NCBI GenBank assembly: GCA_963580285.1
Contig: OY757020.1
Span: 100,443,497 to 100,507,496 of the forward strand
Length of the DNA: 64,000 nt
Source of the DNA: Lucinisca nassula
Taxonomy: Eukaryota; Mollusca; Bivalvia; Lucinida; Lucinidae
Direction of reading: 5' to 3'
Shown here: piece by piece, positions 31,599 to 42,240 of the stretch
How positions within the stretch are numbered: the stretch's first letter is position 1
How the letters are laid out: each line of letters starts with the position of its first letter
Position numbers and translations under genes: made by a program
The notes under the pieces: model-generated
Database searches by the model: none
Seen by the model: only the letters and a program-made list of their open reading frames with translations
What the model was told of the DNA's origin: nothing

Positions 31599-33079
31599 TT
31601 AGTTGTTGACTATTTTTGTTTTCTTTATCAAATGAGTGGTTATTTTGTTTGGGTCTCTGTTCGAGTTCATATTATTCAGAGAGACAGATCGTCTAGCTCT
31701 GGACCTTCCTATAGATTTAACAAGTCTGCTTCTCTGATTTGACTGAGATCTGTTATTGACTTTATCAGTTGTTTTATTATTGCCATCAGACTCATTGTGT
31801 ACACTGGTTTCTTTCTCATTATCTTCTTCTTTTTCATGTCTGCCAGTTGGAATTTTAATTGGATAACTGTCATATCCATTTTCTATGTCACCTGATGTTG
31901 CTGTGGAATCAAGCAGAGGCTTTCTTTGATGATAGTACCTTGTCGGTGAAAAGTCACTGAATCTCACTCTCTTGTCACCTTTAGATGATGGCGAAGCATC
32001 TCTGCTGTGGTCACTCTCCTTTCCATTTGTATGCTGTAAGTCATGATCCTGAGTTGTGGGGCTGTAATGGCCATATAAACGTTGAAGATGACCTCTTACT
32101 TGCATGTCTTGTGAGCTTTTAGAAAACACTATCCCTTTACCTTGTGGATTTGTTTTTGTTTTGCCCTCATTTTCATTTTCACATTGATCATTCTCATGTG
32201 AGTCTTCCCTCATTTTAGCCAGTTGCTTGAGATTATCTGATTTTATTTGTATTAAAGAATGAGCTAGGGAGTTTTTCAGTTGTTCATTTTCAGTTTTCAA
32301 GGATTTATTTTCTTTCTGTAGTTTTGCAATCTCATCAATATTGTTTTCATTGTGAACTTTCCAAGTAGCGAATCGTGATCTTCCTTTCCTAGGTTTCTCA
32401 AGTTCAACAATTAGTTTTCTTAAGTCATCGATAATCTTCTGTTTTTCTTCATTGTCTTCTTGCACTTTTGTAAGATTTTCTCTTAAGCGTCCAATTTCAG
32501 TGTTTAAGTGTTCTTGGGTTGTTTTCAGATTTCTGCACATATTGTCAAGTTTACTTATATGCTGATATAGTTTGTTTTTCTGATGTTCTCTTTCCCTTGT
32601 CTCTGTTTCTAGTTTCCTTTTCTTGTCCATAATGTCAATTATGTATGATTCTAGATTTCTGCTTTTGTCTCTGGCACCTAAAAAAGTATATGATCTAGCC
32701 ACAGTTGTTTCTAATAATTCTAAAGAATCAAACACTTCATCTAGCAGTTTTTCGATAATTCCAAATGTTGCAGGCTCTGGAGAGCTGAATGACATTTCCC
32801 TCAGGTTCTTAGAGGATAACTTCATTTTGATTTTGGCCATCAGATGATTTAGGTTTCTCTGTACACCAGGATCATGGTATATTATTTCTTTTGGAGTGGC
32901 AAGATGAGAAGATTCCTTTTGAGATTTACCAGAATTTTCTGTTCTGTTTTCCACCACTTTTCTTGTTTTTCTGTGTTCATCAAGGGCTTCGTAAAAATGA
33001 CGGCTTCTTGGTGTTAGGATTTTGTCACTGGCTATGGAGCTGTTAGCACTCAGCTTCTCATTTGAAGAAGCTTCTGCCT
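31599..33079 (-). CDS. CARD-coiled-coil gene C, exon 3 (bulk of protein and stop)
   Basis: Acceptor CATTTCAG ends at 33080 and enters in phase 1. The open frame continues upstream of the first in-frame Val/Met starts right to this acceptor. The assembled protein is 591 residues. Residues 193-209 carry EMSFSSPEPATFGIIEKL, in the same place as the gene B module (196). About 230-385 is coiled coil (KLETETREREHQKNKLYQ, ETEIGRLRENLTKVQED-like heptads). The C-terminal 200 residues are polar, with a basic SRSRLVKSIGRSRARRSVS patch near the end. Paralogue of gene B; the C-terminal P-x-V-N-M-Q repeats of B are not present. Confidence 0.87.
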
Positions 33080-33179
33080 CTGAAATGAAAGTCAGATAAT
33101 AGAAAGAGATGCACTAGCATTGATTTCAGACATTTCTTTATGACAGTAATAACAGGCCAATATTCACACCACGTTAACA

Positions 33180-33660
33180 AGTCTGTGTAATGAACACCCC
33201 CATAAAACTTTATATAGAGAATACTGGGGTTTACAGGGATGTACATTACCATATTCCTCCCATTTAGCGTCCCTGCTCCTATAAGCACCACTCACTGTTT
33301 TTCCAAGAACAATTAAAATAATAAGCGCCCCTTCTGCTGTCGGAGGAAAAAAATATTAAGTAAAGATTAGCCTTACAATCATCGTCGTATCTGTTGTAAA
33401 TCGTATTGTGCATGGTATTTCTAAACCATCTGCTATCACAGTGTCTGTGTTGATTACTTGGTACTTTACACGTCATGTTTCCACCATATTCTAGTAGAAA
33501 ACCGCGTGTAATTGGTTTTAAACTCTCCATTCTGGTAAGATTTTTGTCTCTTATAAGTGCCCCCTCTTTTTCCAATTTTTTAAGCACCTGGAAAGCTAAA
33601 TGGGAGGAATACTGTATTTTTCTTGTTTCTGATCCAAGACATAGGTTGTGTGTACTCACA
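33180..33660. repeat. Palindromic MITE interrupted by a TIR MITE
   Basis: The left portion ends GGGTTTACAGGGATGTACAT and the right portion restarts TTTTTCTTGTTTCTGATCC, then GACATAGGTTGTGTGTACTC. Together they make one GTACTCGTTAGAAC-family copy. Confidence 0.7.
33249..33614. mobile_element. 366-bp TIR MITE at a TA target, inside another MITE
   Basis: Ends CCATATTCCTCCCATTTAGC and GCTAAATGGGAGGAATACTG are inverted with two mismatches; TA flanks both sides (33247-33248, 33615-33616). Interior GCTCCTATAAGCACC / CTTATAAGTGCCCC also mirror. It resembles 4631-4956 in size and layout. The 153-codon minus frame over it is not a gene. Confidence 0.8.
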
Positions 33661-33787
33661 GTTGACCATGTTTTGTGCATTTCAGAGGTTAGTTGTTCAA
33701 CACCATTACCATATTTACCCAAACTATTCTGATACCTCAACTGCTTACTATACTTGTTCTAAAATTTGAATAAGTACAATTTATTAC

Positions 33788-34060
33788 CACCGACCACGGT
33801 AGCTCAGTTGGATGCATGTCGGACTGGTGTTCAGGAGGATGCGGGTTCGAGACCTGCAACATTCTTTTGTGGAGATTGATCATGAAATCTTTTCTACGGT
33901 CATTCTCTCCCGCTGATTCAAGAAGGGCAGTTGTCAGTTTCTGGTAAAAGAATGTACACTGTTTTGGTTAACGGCTTACGTATAATCCTGCCCAGGATAA
34001 GTATGGTTAGGTAAACTGACTTGCACAAAAATGACCTAAATAATGTTGACAGGCAATATC
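33788..34060 (+). mobile_element. tRNA-derived SINE with head
   Basis: CACGGTAGCTCAGTTGGATG (A box) and GCGGGTTCGAGACCTGC (B box) lead into a body shared with 31225-31460, 34340-34515 (minus) and 7965-8110 (minus). Confidence 0.75.
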
Positions 34061-34339
34061 TACTACTCAAGCTGGGATACAGATTTTTCAAAAGTCTAAA
34101 GACTTTCTTCTGAATCCCATTTGTATAATATTGTTATTTTGTAGCTTCTATTTGTTGAATGTATATGTATTAGTTATACAAATAAAATAAAGTTTAAACT
34201 TAAGTTGTGTCTAAAAATAGTTGGATGAGTGTCGAACAGTTAAGACACTGATGAGATGCTGTGTTCTGCTGCATGTTATCAGGGTCTTCCAGTTACATAG
34301 GGTAAATACAGTAGTTTGTTTATGAGATCAAACTCTTAC

Positions 34340-34515
34340 AAAGGATTCCAATTTCCAAGTCAACACTATTTAGGTCATATCTAGCCAGTCAGTTTACCTA
34401 AGCACATTTTTATCTTGGCAGGCTTATACTAAAGCTGTTAGCCAATACAGTGCGCATTCTTTGACCAGAAACTGACAACTGCATCAGTGGAAGGGAGAGA
34501 AGGACTGATCAGTTG
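34340..34515 (-). repeat. tRNA-derived SINE, reverse headless copy
   Basis: GTCAACACTATTTAGGTCAT, GCAGGCTTATACTAAAGC and AACTGACAACTGC are the reverse of the 31225-31460 body. Confidence 0.65.
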
Positions 34516-34639
34516 CTGCAAAGGAATTTTGCCAAGGTTAAATGGTGTCCTGTCTAAAATGGGCTAATCATTATGATAACACACCTGTGTGACAGAGTGC
34601 ATTCTTTCTTATCTTCAAAATGGCTACTTTCCTGATGAA

Positions 34640-34850
34640 ATGTGTGATATTTTTCTTATACTCAAAGACAGGTTGTGTATGCTCATTAGAACCGCCTGAA
34701 TGAGGCGGTTCTAACGAGTACCTACAACCTATACATTGGAACTAAAATAAAAAAAATTTATACCCCTCTAAATAAGTTCTGAAGTTAGACCTTGTTTTCT
34801 CTATATTAAGTGGCGTTTAGAGTGGTGTTCAATAAACACACAGATTTGGT
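34640..34850. repeat. Palindromic MITE (GTACTCGTTAGAAC family)
   Basis: GACAGGTTGTGTATGCTCAT TAGAACCGCC faces GGCGGTTCTAACGAGTACC; outer AAGTGGCGTTTAGAGTGGTG follows. Confidence 0.7.
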
Positions 34851-34975
34851 ATCATGATATATCCTTTCTGTATGAAAGCATTTCCACCTGATGCAGCTCA
34901 TGTATGTGAGATTCCCATTGTACTTAAACCTCTCTATAAAAATGTTTATTATAACATGGGCATAACACTACATGT

Positions 34976-35150
34976 TTCACGTTACGCATATTACCATGTT
35001 ATGTATTATTTGCTTTAGTCTATTACCCACCATCAGAAAAAATTGACAGTCTGGACTGAGTACCGTTCTTACCGTGCTCCTTAACGCTGATCGTGCTAAT
35101 AGTCACGTATAGCCCGGATGCACGCATGCGCAAATGATTCATAATTTTTC
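34976..35150. repeat. DIRS-1 left inverted terminal repeat
   Basis: TTCACGTTACGCATATTACC begins the element. From ATGTTATGTATTATTTGC to CGCAAATGATTCATAATTTT it is the inverse of 41341-41500. The extreme left bases differ from the right end, as usual for DIRS. Confidence 0.9.
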
Positions 35151-35464
35151 TGATGGTGTACGATAGACATCACTGAAGAAGATTCGATTTTAAAATCTGG
35201 AATCATCCTTCATTATCGAAGTCGTAATCGTATTTTTTCGTACATCCATATTCGTTACCCACCTTCTATTTCATATTTATTCATTTATTTCGGAAATTTG
35301 TGCTTTATTTTCCGATTTCCATGATCGATTTGTCTTTGTTTGTTAACAAAGATCTTCGGCAAAGATTTCCTTTTTCTTTGTTTTCTTTTCGATCATATCT
35401 TACGTTCGGAAATAATTTCCTCATTACTATTTTGTCAATTTTCGCCGTATTCTTCTCTCGCTAC

Positions 35465-35776
35465 ATGCCTCAAATCAAAGGCTTATGCGGTCATTTTAAA
35501 GCTCATTGGGACACACATCCTACATGTATTTCCTGTGCTTTATGTTCCAGGTTCAATAACTGCAAATTCTGTGTCGATTGGTCTCTCGATCGCTGGAATT
35601 TAGTTGATTCTCGCAGAACCTACAAGGAGAAGATGGCGAAAAGAAAAGTCTCCTCTTCTGGTAAAAAGTCGGGCTTCTCTAGCAGATCCAGCCAAAAGAC
35701 TCAAGCTACCGACTCAGAAGAAATCTATGATTCTTACGGCGAGTTCTCTGGTACAGACGATCAACAGGGCTTGTGA
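35465..35776 (+). pseudogene. DIRS-1 gag, N-terminal piece
   Basis: From ATG 35465 the frame encodes MPQIKGLCGHFKAHWDTHPT, then CISCALCSRFNNCKFCVDW, a Cys/His cluster typical of the N-terminus of DIRS gag proteins and possibly zinc-binding, followed by a basic Ser/Lys stretch. It ends at TGA 35774-35776, while the rest of gag continues in another frame, so a frameshift separates the two pieces. A 5' extension to 35300 is open but hydrophobic and unlikely to be gag. Confidence 0.75.
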
Positions 35777-37943
35777 TCAGCTCAGATCCTCCACTTCACG
35801 TTCGGCGGCTATAGGCCCACAACTGAGTGGTTTGGATCGGTCATCTGGGCAGAGTAACAGCCACCATTCGGGTGCTACACTCTCGCTCAATAGACCGGAC
35901 CGTGGACCATCCAAGAAGGTCGAGTCTAAGACCTCTTCCGGACAAAATGTCCCGGGACATTCCCAACAGGACACCGGACTTTTACTGGATACCGGACGTC
36001 CGGACAGGTCCAATAATAAGATATTTTCCGGTACCGACCGAAACACCGGACATTCATCACAGGGCACCGGACATAAGGATAAGACCCCGAATAGATCATT
36101 TCCCGGCACCGGACAAACGGACAAGACCGGACGCAAACAATCGGCCAACTCCGGACGACCGGACAGTCCCGGCCATTCGACCGAAACCGGACAGCCGGAC
36201 AGATCTGGACACCATAGAAATAGTCAGAACAGATCCGGACATAGCAGAGGTTTCACGGAAAATCGTTCCTCCACACCACATAACACCAGTAGCAACAGTG
36301 TTCTTATTAATGAACCGGAAAATCATTCAAATAATGATCGGTCATTAATAAATAATTCCCGTCATAGAGCCACGACCTCTAGGGACTCTCAAAGGGGTAG
36401 AAAACATACTCCTCCACTAGTTCGTTCCTTATTTATCTCAACATGTTCGAGGTCGAGATCTCATTCAAATTCTATTCAGAACAGGAGATCTCGTTCTCAT
36501 ACAAAGAAATCACGGAGACACAAACACAAATCTGATAAGAGAAAAAGATATTCTTCTTCTTCTTCTTCTTTATCTTCATCATCATCGACGTCTCCACATT
36601 ACCATCATAGGAGGAAACGTCTACATCGATCACGATCACCACACTCTTACAAAAGATCTCACAAAAGACATAGATCTTCATCTAGTTCGTACTCTCGTAG
36701 TCCCAAGGGTAATAAATCGAGAGTTGTTTCTCAAAAAAGGAAATCTGTGACTATGACTCAATCCACTGGATCTCCCGTTTTGCACCATAAACGTCTACAT
36801 TCTTCTCCTGCCCTACATGATACATCTCGAGAATTATCTATTAGGGTTAGGAATAATGATTTTGATGTGGAGAATGATACTCACAACACTATTAGAGCCT
36901 CTCGTTCTCCATCTTCTGGTGAGGAAAACGAAACTTCTGTTGGAATAAAATTTCCTCAAGTCATTGAAGAAATCTATAAATTACTCCCGGAAGAAAAGTT
37001 CCCTAGAAAAGAACACTCTTCCTCATCTTCGATTCCCAAACCAAAATCCAGTATCGAGGAAGACATTGCAAAGGAAGAATCGCCTTCAGTCTCTCTTCCT
37101 CAGTCTCAATTATTGGTGAACACTATGAATTTCATACAAGATCAGATTAAGAAAGATCATACTCCTGAAGATTGGGTGGTTCAGAGAAAAGACATGAATT
37201 CTTTAGTTAGAACCAAATTCTACCAATCTCACAACAATAATGTACCGATTTCTAAGGAGGTTCCTCTTGATCAGGACGCCAATAAGCTGAATTTGTCACT
37301 TTCTGGCACTACACCCATTCCTGTCAAAAACTTGAATTCCTTGGAAAGCCAGCTGAGAAATCTTCTACAGATTCTTTCGCATGCAGACATTTTCTCTTAC
37401 GCTGCATATAAGAGTCTATGTCTGGAAAAGTTGGATCCTCCGATGCTCAAAAGAATCCTCGAGTCACTCGCCATGTCAATTAACCATTCTGTTTGTCTTG
37501 CCTCATATCTTACTGTTGAAGTTCAACAGGCAAGAAGAGAAGCAGCTATTCGTTCAGCTCCTAAGTCTTTGTCGGATCTCGCAAAAATTCGACTTAGGTC
37601 TGCTCCTATTATCTCTGAATCTCTGTTTGCTGGCAAGATCGATGAGATATATAAAGAAAATACTGAGACTTTGACAAGCAATCTCATTTCCAGGACTGTA
37701 ACTTCTCAAAACAGAAATCAACAGTCATCTGGTTCTTCTGTCAATTCACAGAACAGAAGATCTGATTTAAAAAAACCCAATTCTAAATCTCAAACGTCCA
37801 GACCAAGAAGGGACCAACAGAAAAATCAGCCCAGCAGATCCTCTGGTCCTTCCAGGGGCGGTACTGGTTATTCTAGGGGTTTTGGCAAGTCTGTTAGAGG
37901 TGTCCCCTCCCGTAGAGGGGCCTCTAACAGTTCAAGACAATGA
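35604..37943 (+). pseudogene. DIRS-1 gag, main piece with RS-rich region
   Basis: Open for 779 codons; useful gag sequence starts about 35750 where the N-terminal piece ends. An early part repeats short Asp-Arg/Gly-His units (TGQPDRSGHHR, DTGRPDRSN). A middle part (about 36450-36720) is an Arg/Ser domain (SRSRSHSNSI, RRKRLHRSRSPHSYKRSHK). The last third has the DIRS gag core: LRNLLQILSHADIFSYAAYK, SLAMSINHSVCLASYL, VEVQQARREAAIRSAPKSL, then a Gly/Arg-rich tail. Capsid-like role in the retrotransposon particle, from family knowledge. Confidence 0.8.
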
Positions 37944-38212
37944 AGTTCCATCTCCACTGCTCCATCCTCAAACCATGATTCCGGTTGGAGGAAGGTTGGC
38001 CCATTTTGCCCATTATTGGCAAAACATAACATCAAACCAATGGGTCCTTTCTATCATAAAAAGAGGTTACAAAATTCCATTCAAAGAACTTCCACCTCTT
38101 TCAAACCATCCTATCTTCTTTCACCAGTCTCGAAGACCAGAACTGGCAGAAGAGGTCAACAATCTCCTCCAAAAGAGGGCAGTGGAGGAAATATTTCCGG
38201 GGAAAGCTCAGA
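37882..38212 (+). pseudogene. DIRS-1 pol, N-terminal part of RT before a deletion
   Basis: Overlaps the gag end in another frame. GGRLAHFAHYWQNITSNQWV and LAEEVNNLLQKRAVEEI are the conserved start of DIRS RTs. The following stretch, which in the family contains the first RT motif (F.VPKK.G), is missing. The sequence jumps to GKLRLIIDLSTLNHY in a different frame, so a deletion of roughly 20 codons that is not a multiple of three has removed it. Confidence 0.75.
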
Positions 38213-39964
38213 TTGATAATAGACCTGTCAACTCTGAATCATTATGTCCTGACACAAGGCTTCAAAATGGAGACTCAAAGAAAAGTCAGAAACTCCATTC
38301 AACCCAAAGATTGGGCATTTTCGTTAGATCTGACGGATGCTTATTTGCATGTCCTGATACATCCAGCATCTCGCAAATATCTTCGTTTCACAATAAACAA
38401 CAAGATATTTCAATTCAGAGCTCTCCCATTCGGGCTGTCAACCAGTCCTTTTGTTTTCACTCAGCTCATGACGACAATAGCTTCCCACCTTCACACGAAA
38501 GCTATTTCCCTCTTTCCATATCTAGACGATTGGCTGTCAAGGAATCAAAATCGTCAGATTCTGTTGCAACACAGACAATTCATCATTCACCTGATCACGG
38601 CTCTAGGCCTGATAATAAATCTCGACAAATCGGATCTAATCCCATCACAAGACTTTGTGTTCATAGGGATGGAATTTCACACTCTACAAAACTTAGTGAG
38701 AGTTCCAAAGGACAGAAATCCACCACTACTTCAGTTAATAAATCTGTTCCTTCAACTAAAGACAGTTTCTGCCAGACAGTTTCTGTCTCTTCTGGGAAAG
38801 CTCAATGCAGCAGCAGACTTTGTAGAACTAGGCAGACTTCATATTCGCCCTCTGCAAATGTCACTGTTAGCTCAATGGAGACCTCACAAACTTCCTTTTT
38901 GTCATCCAATCAAGATCACACACAATATTCGTCATCATCTTGCTTGGTGGAACAGTCATCATATATACAACCAAGGAGTTCCAATCAGGATCTCCTCTCA
39001 TTCTCACCAGTTGTTCACAGATGCCAGTCTGTCGGGTTGGTGAGCTCATCTGGAACCAGAAGGAATACTATTTCATGGAGTATGGACTCAAAAACAATCT
39101 CAACTCCATATCAATCTTCTAGAAATGATAGCAATTTCACTTGCTCTGAAGGAATCACTTCATCACATTTCACAATCAACTGTGCTAGTGTCCTCAGACA
39201 ACACCACTGTAATTTCTTACCTTTCTCGACAGGGAGGAACTCATTCCCCATATCTCTGTCTAGAAGTTTGGAATCTACTCAATTGGTGTCTTCAAAACAA
39301 GATCAGACTCACAATGAGACACATTCCCGGGAAATTCAACATTCTGGCAGATCGATTATCCAGAATAAACAAACCGATCTCCACAGAATGGTCTCTCAAT
39401 CAAAGCATTGCCAATGCAATTTTTCACATGACCAGATTTCCCAACATAGATCTTTTTGCAACACGTCTCAATCACAGACTTCCTCTATACGTGTCACCGA
39501 TACCAGACGAAAAAGCCCTAGCAATAGATGCTCTAACGATGAACTGGAATCACATTCACGCTTATGCTTTCCCTCCATTTCATCTGATACCGAGTGTGCT
39601 GAACAAAATACGTCAGTCTCAATGCAGAATTGTTCTAATAGCACCTCTGTGGCCAAACAGATCTTGGTTCCCAGAACTGCTAAATCTGCTAGTATCTCAA
39701 CCAATAATTCTTCCTTACACTCCAGATCTTCTGGAACAGCTGCAAGGAAAATTTCTACATCAAAACACTCAACTTCTTGCACTTCACGCATGGGAATTAT
39801 CAAACGATCCATTAGAAATAAGAAGTTTTCAAGAGAAGTTGCAGACCATGTCTCTAAGGCAAGAAGAGCTTCCACGAGACAAGTCTATAATTCAAGATGG
39901 CAAATTTTTGCCAGTTGGGCAGATAAGAGGAAAATCAATCCTGGCAAGGCCACTCCAGATATAA
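38213..39964 (+). pseudogene. DIRS-1 pol: RT, RNase H and methyltransferase-like region, with one nonsense codon
   Basis: One frame with a single TGA at 39041-39043. RT: AFSLDLTDAYLHVLIHP (first catalytic Asp) and FPYLDDWLS (YLDD active site). RNase H begins LFTDASLSGW, where TGA replaces an expected Gly codon, and continues with EMIAISLAL, SSDNTTVISYLSRQGG and HIPGKFNILADRLSR. It ends with the DIRS methyltransferase-like region FPNIDLFATRLNHRLPLYVS and HAYAFPPFHLIPSVLNKI. It overlaps the start of the recombinase frame. Confidence 0.88.
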
Positions 39965-40902
39965 TTGCTGATTTTCTCATATATCTTTTTAAGGATAAAA
40001 ATTGTCAAGTCAGCACTATCAAAGGTTACAGATCTATGATATCTAATACCTTAAAATTCAGTTCTTACTTTGACATAGGAAATGATCCTGTCCTTTCAGA
40101 ACTGATCAAGTCATTTCAAACGCAAAGACCAGTAAACAGACCTCTGGCCCCTAAATGGGACCTTGCTTTTGTTCTTACGTTCCTTTGTAAAGAACCTTAT
40201 GAACCATTAAATGCAGCATCTTTGATTCATTTATCAATGAAAACAGCATTTCTCCTCACCATGGCCACAGCCAGACGTGTGAGTGAAGTACATGCATTTG
40301 CTATGGACAAAGAACATCTCAGATTCAGTTCAGTTGATGGTTCTCTAACTGTTAGAACTCAAGTAGGCTTTTTAGCGAAGAATCAGCTTCCTTCTAAAGC
40401 CCCAGATTCTATCCATATTCCAAGACTTTCTAACAGTTGTAGAAACAATGTTTTTAATAGGCTATTATGTCCTGTCAGAGCAGTCAAATTATATCTCAAA
40501 AAGACTTAGTCTATCAGAGGTACTAGAACTAAGTCTATCAGAGGTACTAGAACTAGACTCTTCATACCCACTAAAGGAAACCATGACATCAATAAGTCTA
40601 CTATTTCCTCTTGGGTCAAGTTCACTATCAAAAAGGCTTACAAATCCATTTCCAATAGAAACATGCCTTTATTGAAACCCAGAGCACATGAGTTAAGAGC
40701 TCTTTCAGCTTCTTGGGCTTATTTTAACTTCATTCCCCTTGATGAAGTCATTAAGGCAGCTGTTTGGTCAAGTTCTTCAACCTTTGCTAAGTTCTACCTA
40801 AGGGACTTTCGTGTACAACAAGCAAACCTAAACGATCTGGGCTCATTAGTGGTAGCCCAAAAAGTGGTGGGGGGGGACCGAAGTTCCGGTTCCTGCCCGT
40901 GA
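39790..40902 (+). pseudogene. DIRS-1 tyrosine recombinase with internal stop
   Basis: From ATG 39790 the frame encodes an N-terminal SAM-like core-binding region (ARRASTRQVYNSRWQIFASW, TPDIIADFLIYLFKDK) and the catalytic domain with TMATARRVSEVHA (first Arg), HELRALSAS (His-x-x-Arg) and SSSTFAKFYLRD (nucleophile Tyr). TAG at 40507-40509 interrupts it between the first Arg and the His box. The stop lies in the first copy of a 24-bp tandem duplication (40504-40527/40528-40551) where the second copy has AAG. The enzyme would integrate the circular DNA copy. Confidence 0.88.
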
Positions 40903-41164
40903 AGAACTATAAATCAACAAGAATGCTTCTCGTTGCCAATGTCACCAGAACTTAAAGGTAATTGGAGAGTATTGAACAGCCACTTCCAGGAAGAAAGATG
41001 GAGGATATTAGAAGTTCCCTTCACATTAATATCCTGCACATCTTAAGATCTTAACCTAAAGATGCTTCACATCATGGTTCTTCAAAGATCTTCTGTATTT
41101 GTTCCTGGAAGTATTATTGCCAGTTTGGACTGAGAATTAGGGAAGGAACCTCCCTCCAATATTT

Positions 41165-41267
41165 TGATTCTAAAGCAAATAATACATAACATGGTAATAT
41201 GCGTAACGTGAAATAAAATTTTTACATGTAAAATTTGTTTCACTAAGCATACTTACCATGTTATGTA
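41165..41267. repeat. DIRS-1 internal complementary region
   Basis: AAGCAAATAATACATAACAT GGTAATATGCGTAACGTGAA is the inverse of the left end. It runs into ATTTTTACATGTAAAATTTG TTTCACTAAGCATACTTACC, the inverse of the right end. It therefore stores the junction needed to complete both termini. Confidence 0.88.
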
Positions 41268-41340
41268 ACAGAGGGCCCTACCTCCCTCCCCTCTTCCTTC
41301 AAATATATATATCCTATTAATATATATTTATACTTGGGAA

Positions 41341-41540
41341 GAAAAATTATGAATCATTTGCGCATGCGTGCATCCGGGCTATACGTGACTATTAGCACGA
41401 TCAGCGTTAAGGAGCACGGTAAGAACGGTACTCAGTCCAGACTGTCAATTTTTTCTGATGGTGGGTAATAGACTAAAGCAAATAATACATAACATGGTAA
41501 GTATGCTTAGTGAAACAAATTTTACATGTAAAAATTTTAT
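41341..41540. repeat. DIRS-1 right inverted terminal repeat
   Basis: Inverse of the left repeat through GATTCATAATTTTT, plus about 40 extra bases ending TTTACATGTAAAAATTTTAT that are found only here and in the internal region. Confidence 0.88.
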
Positions 41541-41542
41541 AT

Positions 41543-41755
41543 TTAACCCCTCTCTTGCTGAATATTCAGTTAAGCCACACCCATTTCTGACTTTGAACCA
41601 ATCAGATTACTTGATGAAATTTATTCCTACAAATTCATAAATTGAATGTCAAACAGTGTAGATCCTGATCAGATGGCTTCTTCAGAAGCCATCTGATCTG
41701 GATCTACACTGTTTCCAAAGATAGGGGTTGTCGTGAACAGCAGGACAAGAGTTAA
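41543..41755. repeat. CCTGCTGAA hairpin MITE, abutting DIRS-1
   Basis: TTAACCCCTCTCTTGCTGAA to CAGCAGGACAAGAGTTAA, with full core. Its left end is within a few bases of the DIRS-1 right end. Confidence 0.82.
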
Positions 41756-41832
41756 AGATTGGTCACAAAATATATGGAATATATAGTGTTGTTTTGAATG
41801 GTGTTGTGTATTTGAATCCAGATGAAACCCAC

Positions 41833-41986
41833 CTTCTGTTAGTTTCTTATGGCTCTGCTGTATTGTATCAGCTAACCAAGAAGAATGAACTCTGATGGCC
41901 TCCAGGAAACAGTTGAAAGCCTCTGGTCCTCTCTTTGGTAACAGTTGCAACAGCTCATTGATCTTGTCTTGATCTGTTGGTCTTGA
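41833..41986 (-). CDS. CARD-coiled-coil gene C, exon 2 (C-terminal half of CARD)
   Basis: Acceptor TTTTCAG ends at 41987 and donor GTGGGT begins at 41832; 51 codons plus one base, phase 0 in and phase 1 out. SRPTDQDKINELLQLLPKRG then PEAFNCFLEAIRVHSSWLAD is a textbook CARD second half (LLxLLPKRGPEAFxxFLEA). It is followed across an intron of about 8.8 kb, most of it DIRS-1, by exon 3. Confidence 0.9.
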
Positions 41987-41999
41987 CTGAAAACATTAA

Positions 42000-42240
42000 A
42001 CCATCCAACACATTATAAAGTCTGTGAAGCTCTAAACACCACTTTATATAGAGAAAAGTGGGATTTATTGGGTATACATTATTTTCTTTTTTTCTGTTTC
42101 GAGACATATGTTGTGGGTACTCGTTAGAACCCGCCTCAATGAGGCTGCAGGGATTGAGATTGGATTGGTAGCAACATCTCCAAAATGACATAAATAGTGT
42201 TGCTGGTGATTTTAAACCTCAATCAAACAAACAAACTTAC
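42000..42240. repeat. Half palindromic MITE joined to a SINE-like tail
   Basis: AGACATATGTTGTGGGTACT CGTTAGAACCCGCCTCAATG is cut at its centre and continues into CAACATCTCCAAAATGACAT and a TTTTAAACCTCAATCAAACA tail of the 10855 family. Confidence 0.6.

Larger units (their letters stand above)
34976..41540 (+). mobile_element. DIRS-type retrotransposon DIRS-1, decayed, in intron 2 of gene C
   Basis: About 6.57 kb. It has inverted terminal repeats (34976-35150 and 41341-41540) and an internal complementary region (41165-41267) that copies both extreme ends joined together, the diagnostic DIRS structure used to rebuild the ends through a circle. It encodes gag, RT, RNase H, a methyltransferase-like region and a tyrosine recombinase instead of an integrase. 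It lies antisense to gene C between exons 2 and 3. Lesions: a gag frame break, a deletion at the start of RT, a stop in RNase H and a stop in the recombinase. The ends show no target duplication, as expected of recombinase-mediated insertion. Confidence 0.92.

Noticed and set aside
33279..33740. 153-codon minus-strand frame as a gene
   Set aside because: Lies over the nested TIR MITE and MITE arms, with no domain-like sequence.
35777..36348. Cys/Pro-rich minus frame (123 codons) and plus frame (173 codons) over gag
   Set aside because: Shadows of the repetitive gag coding sequence in other frames.
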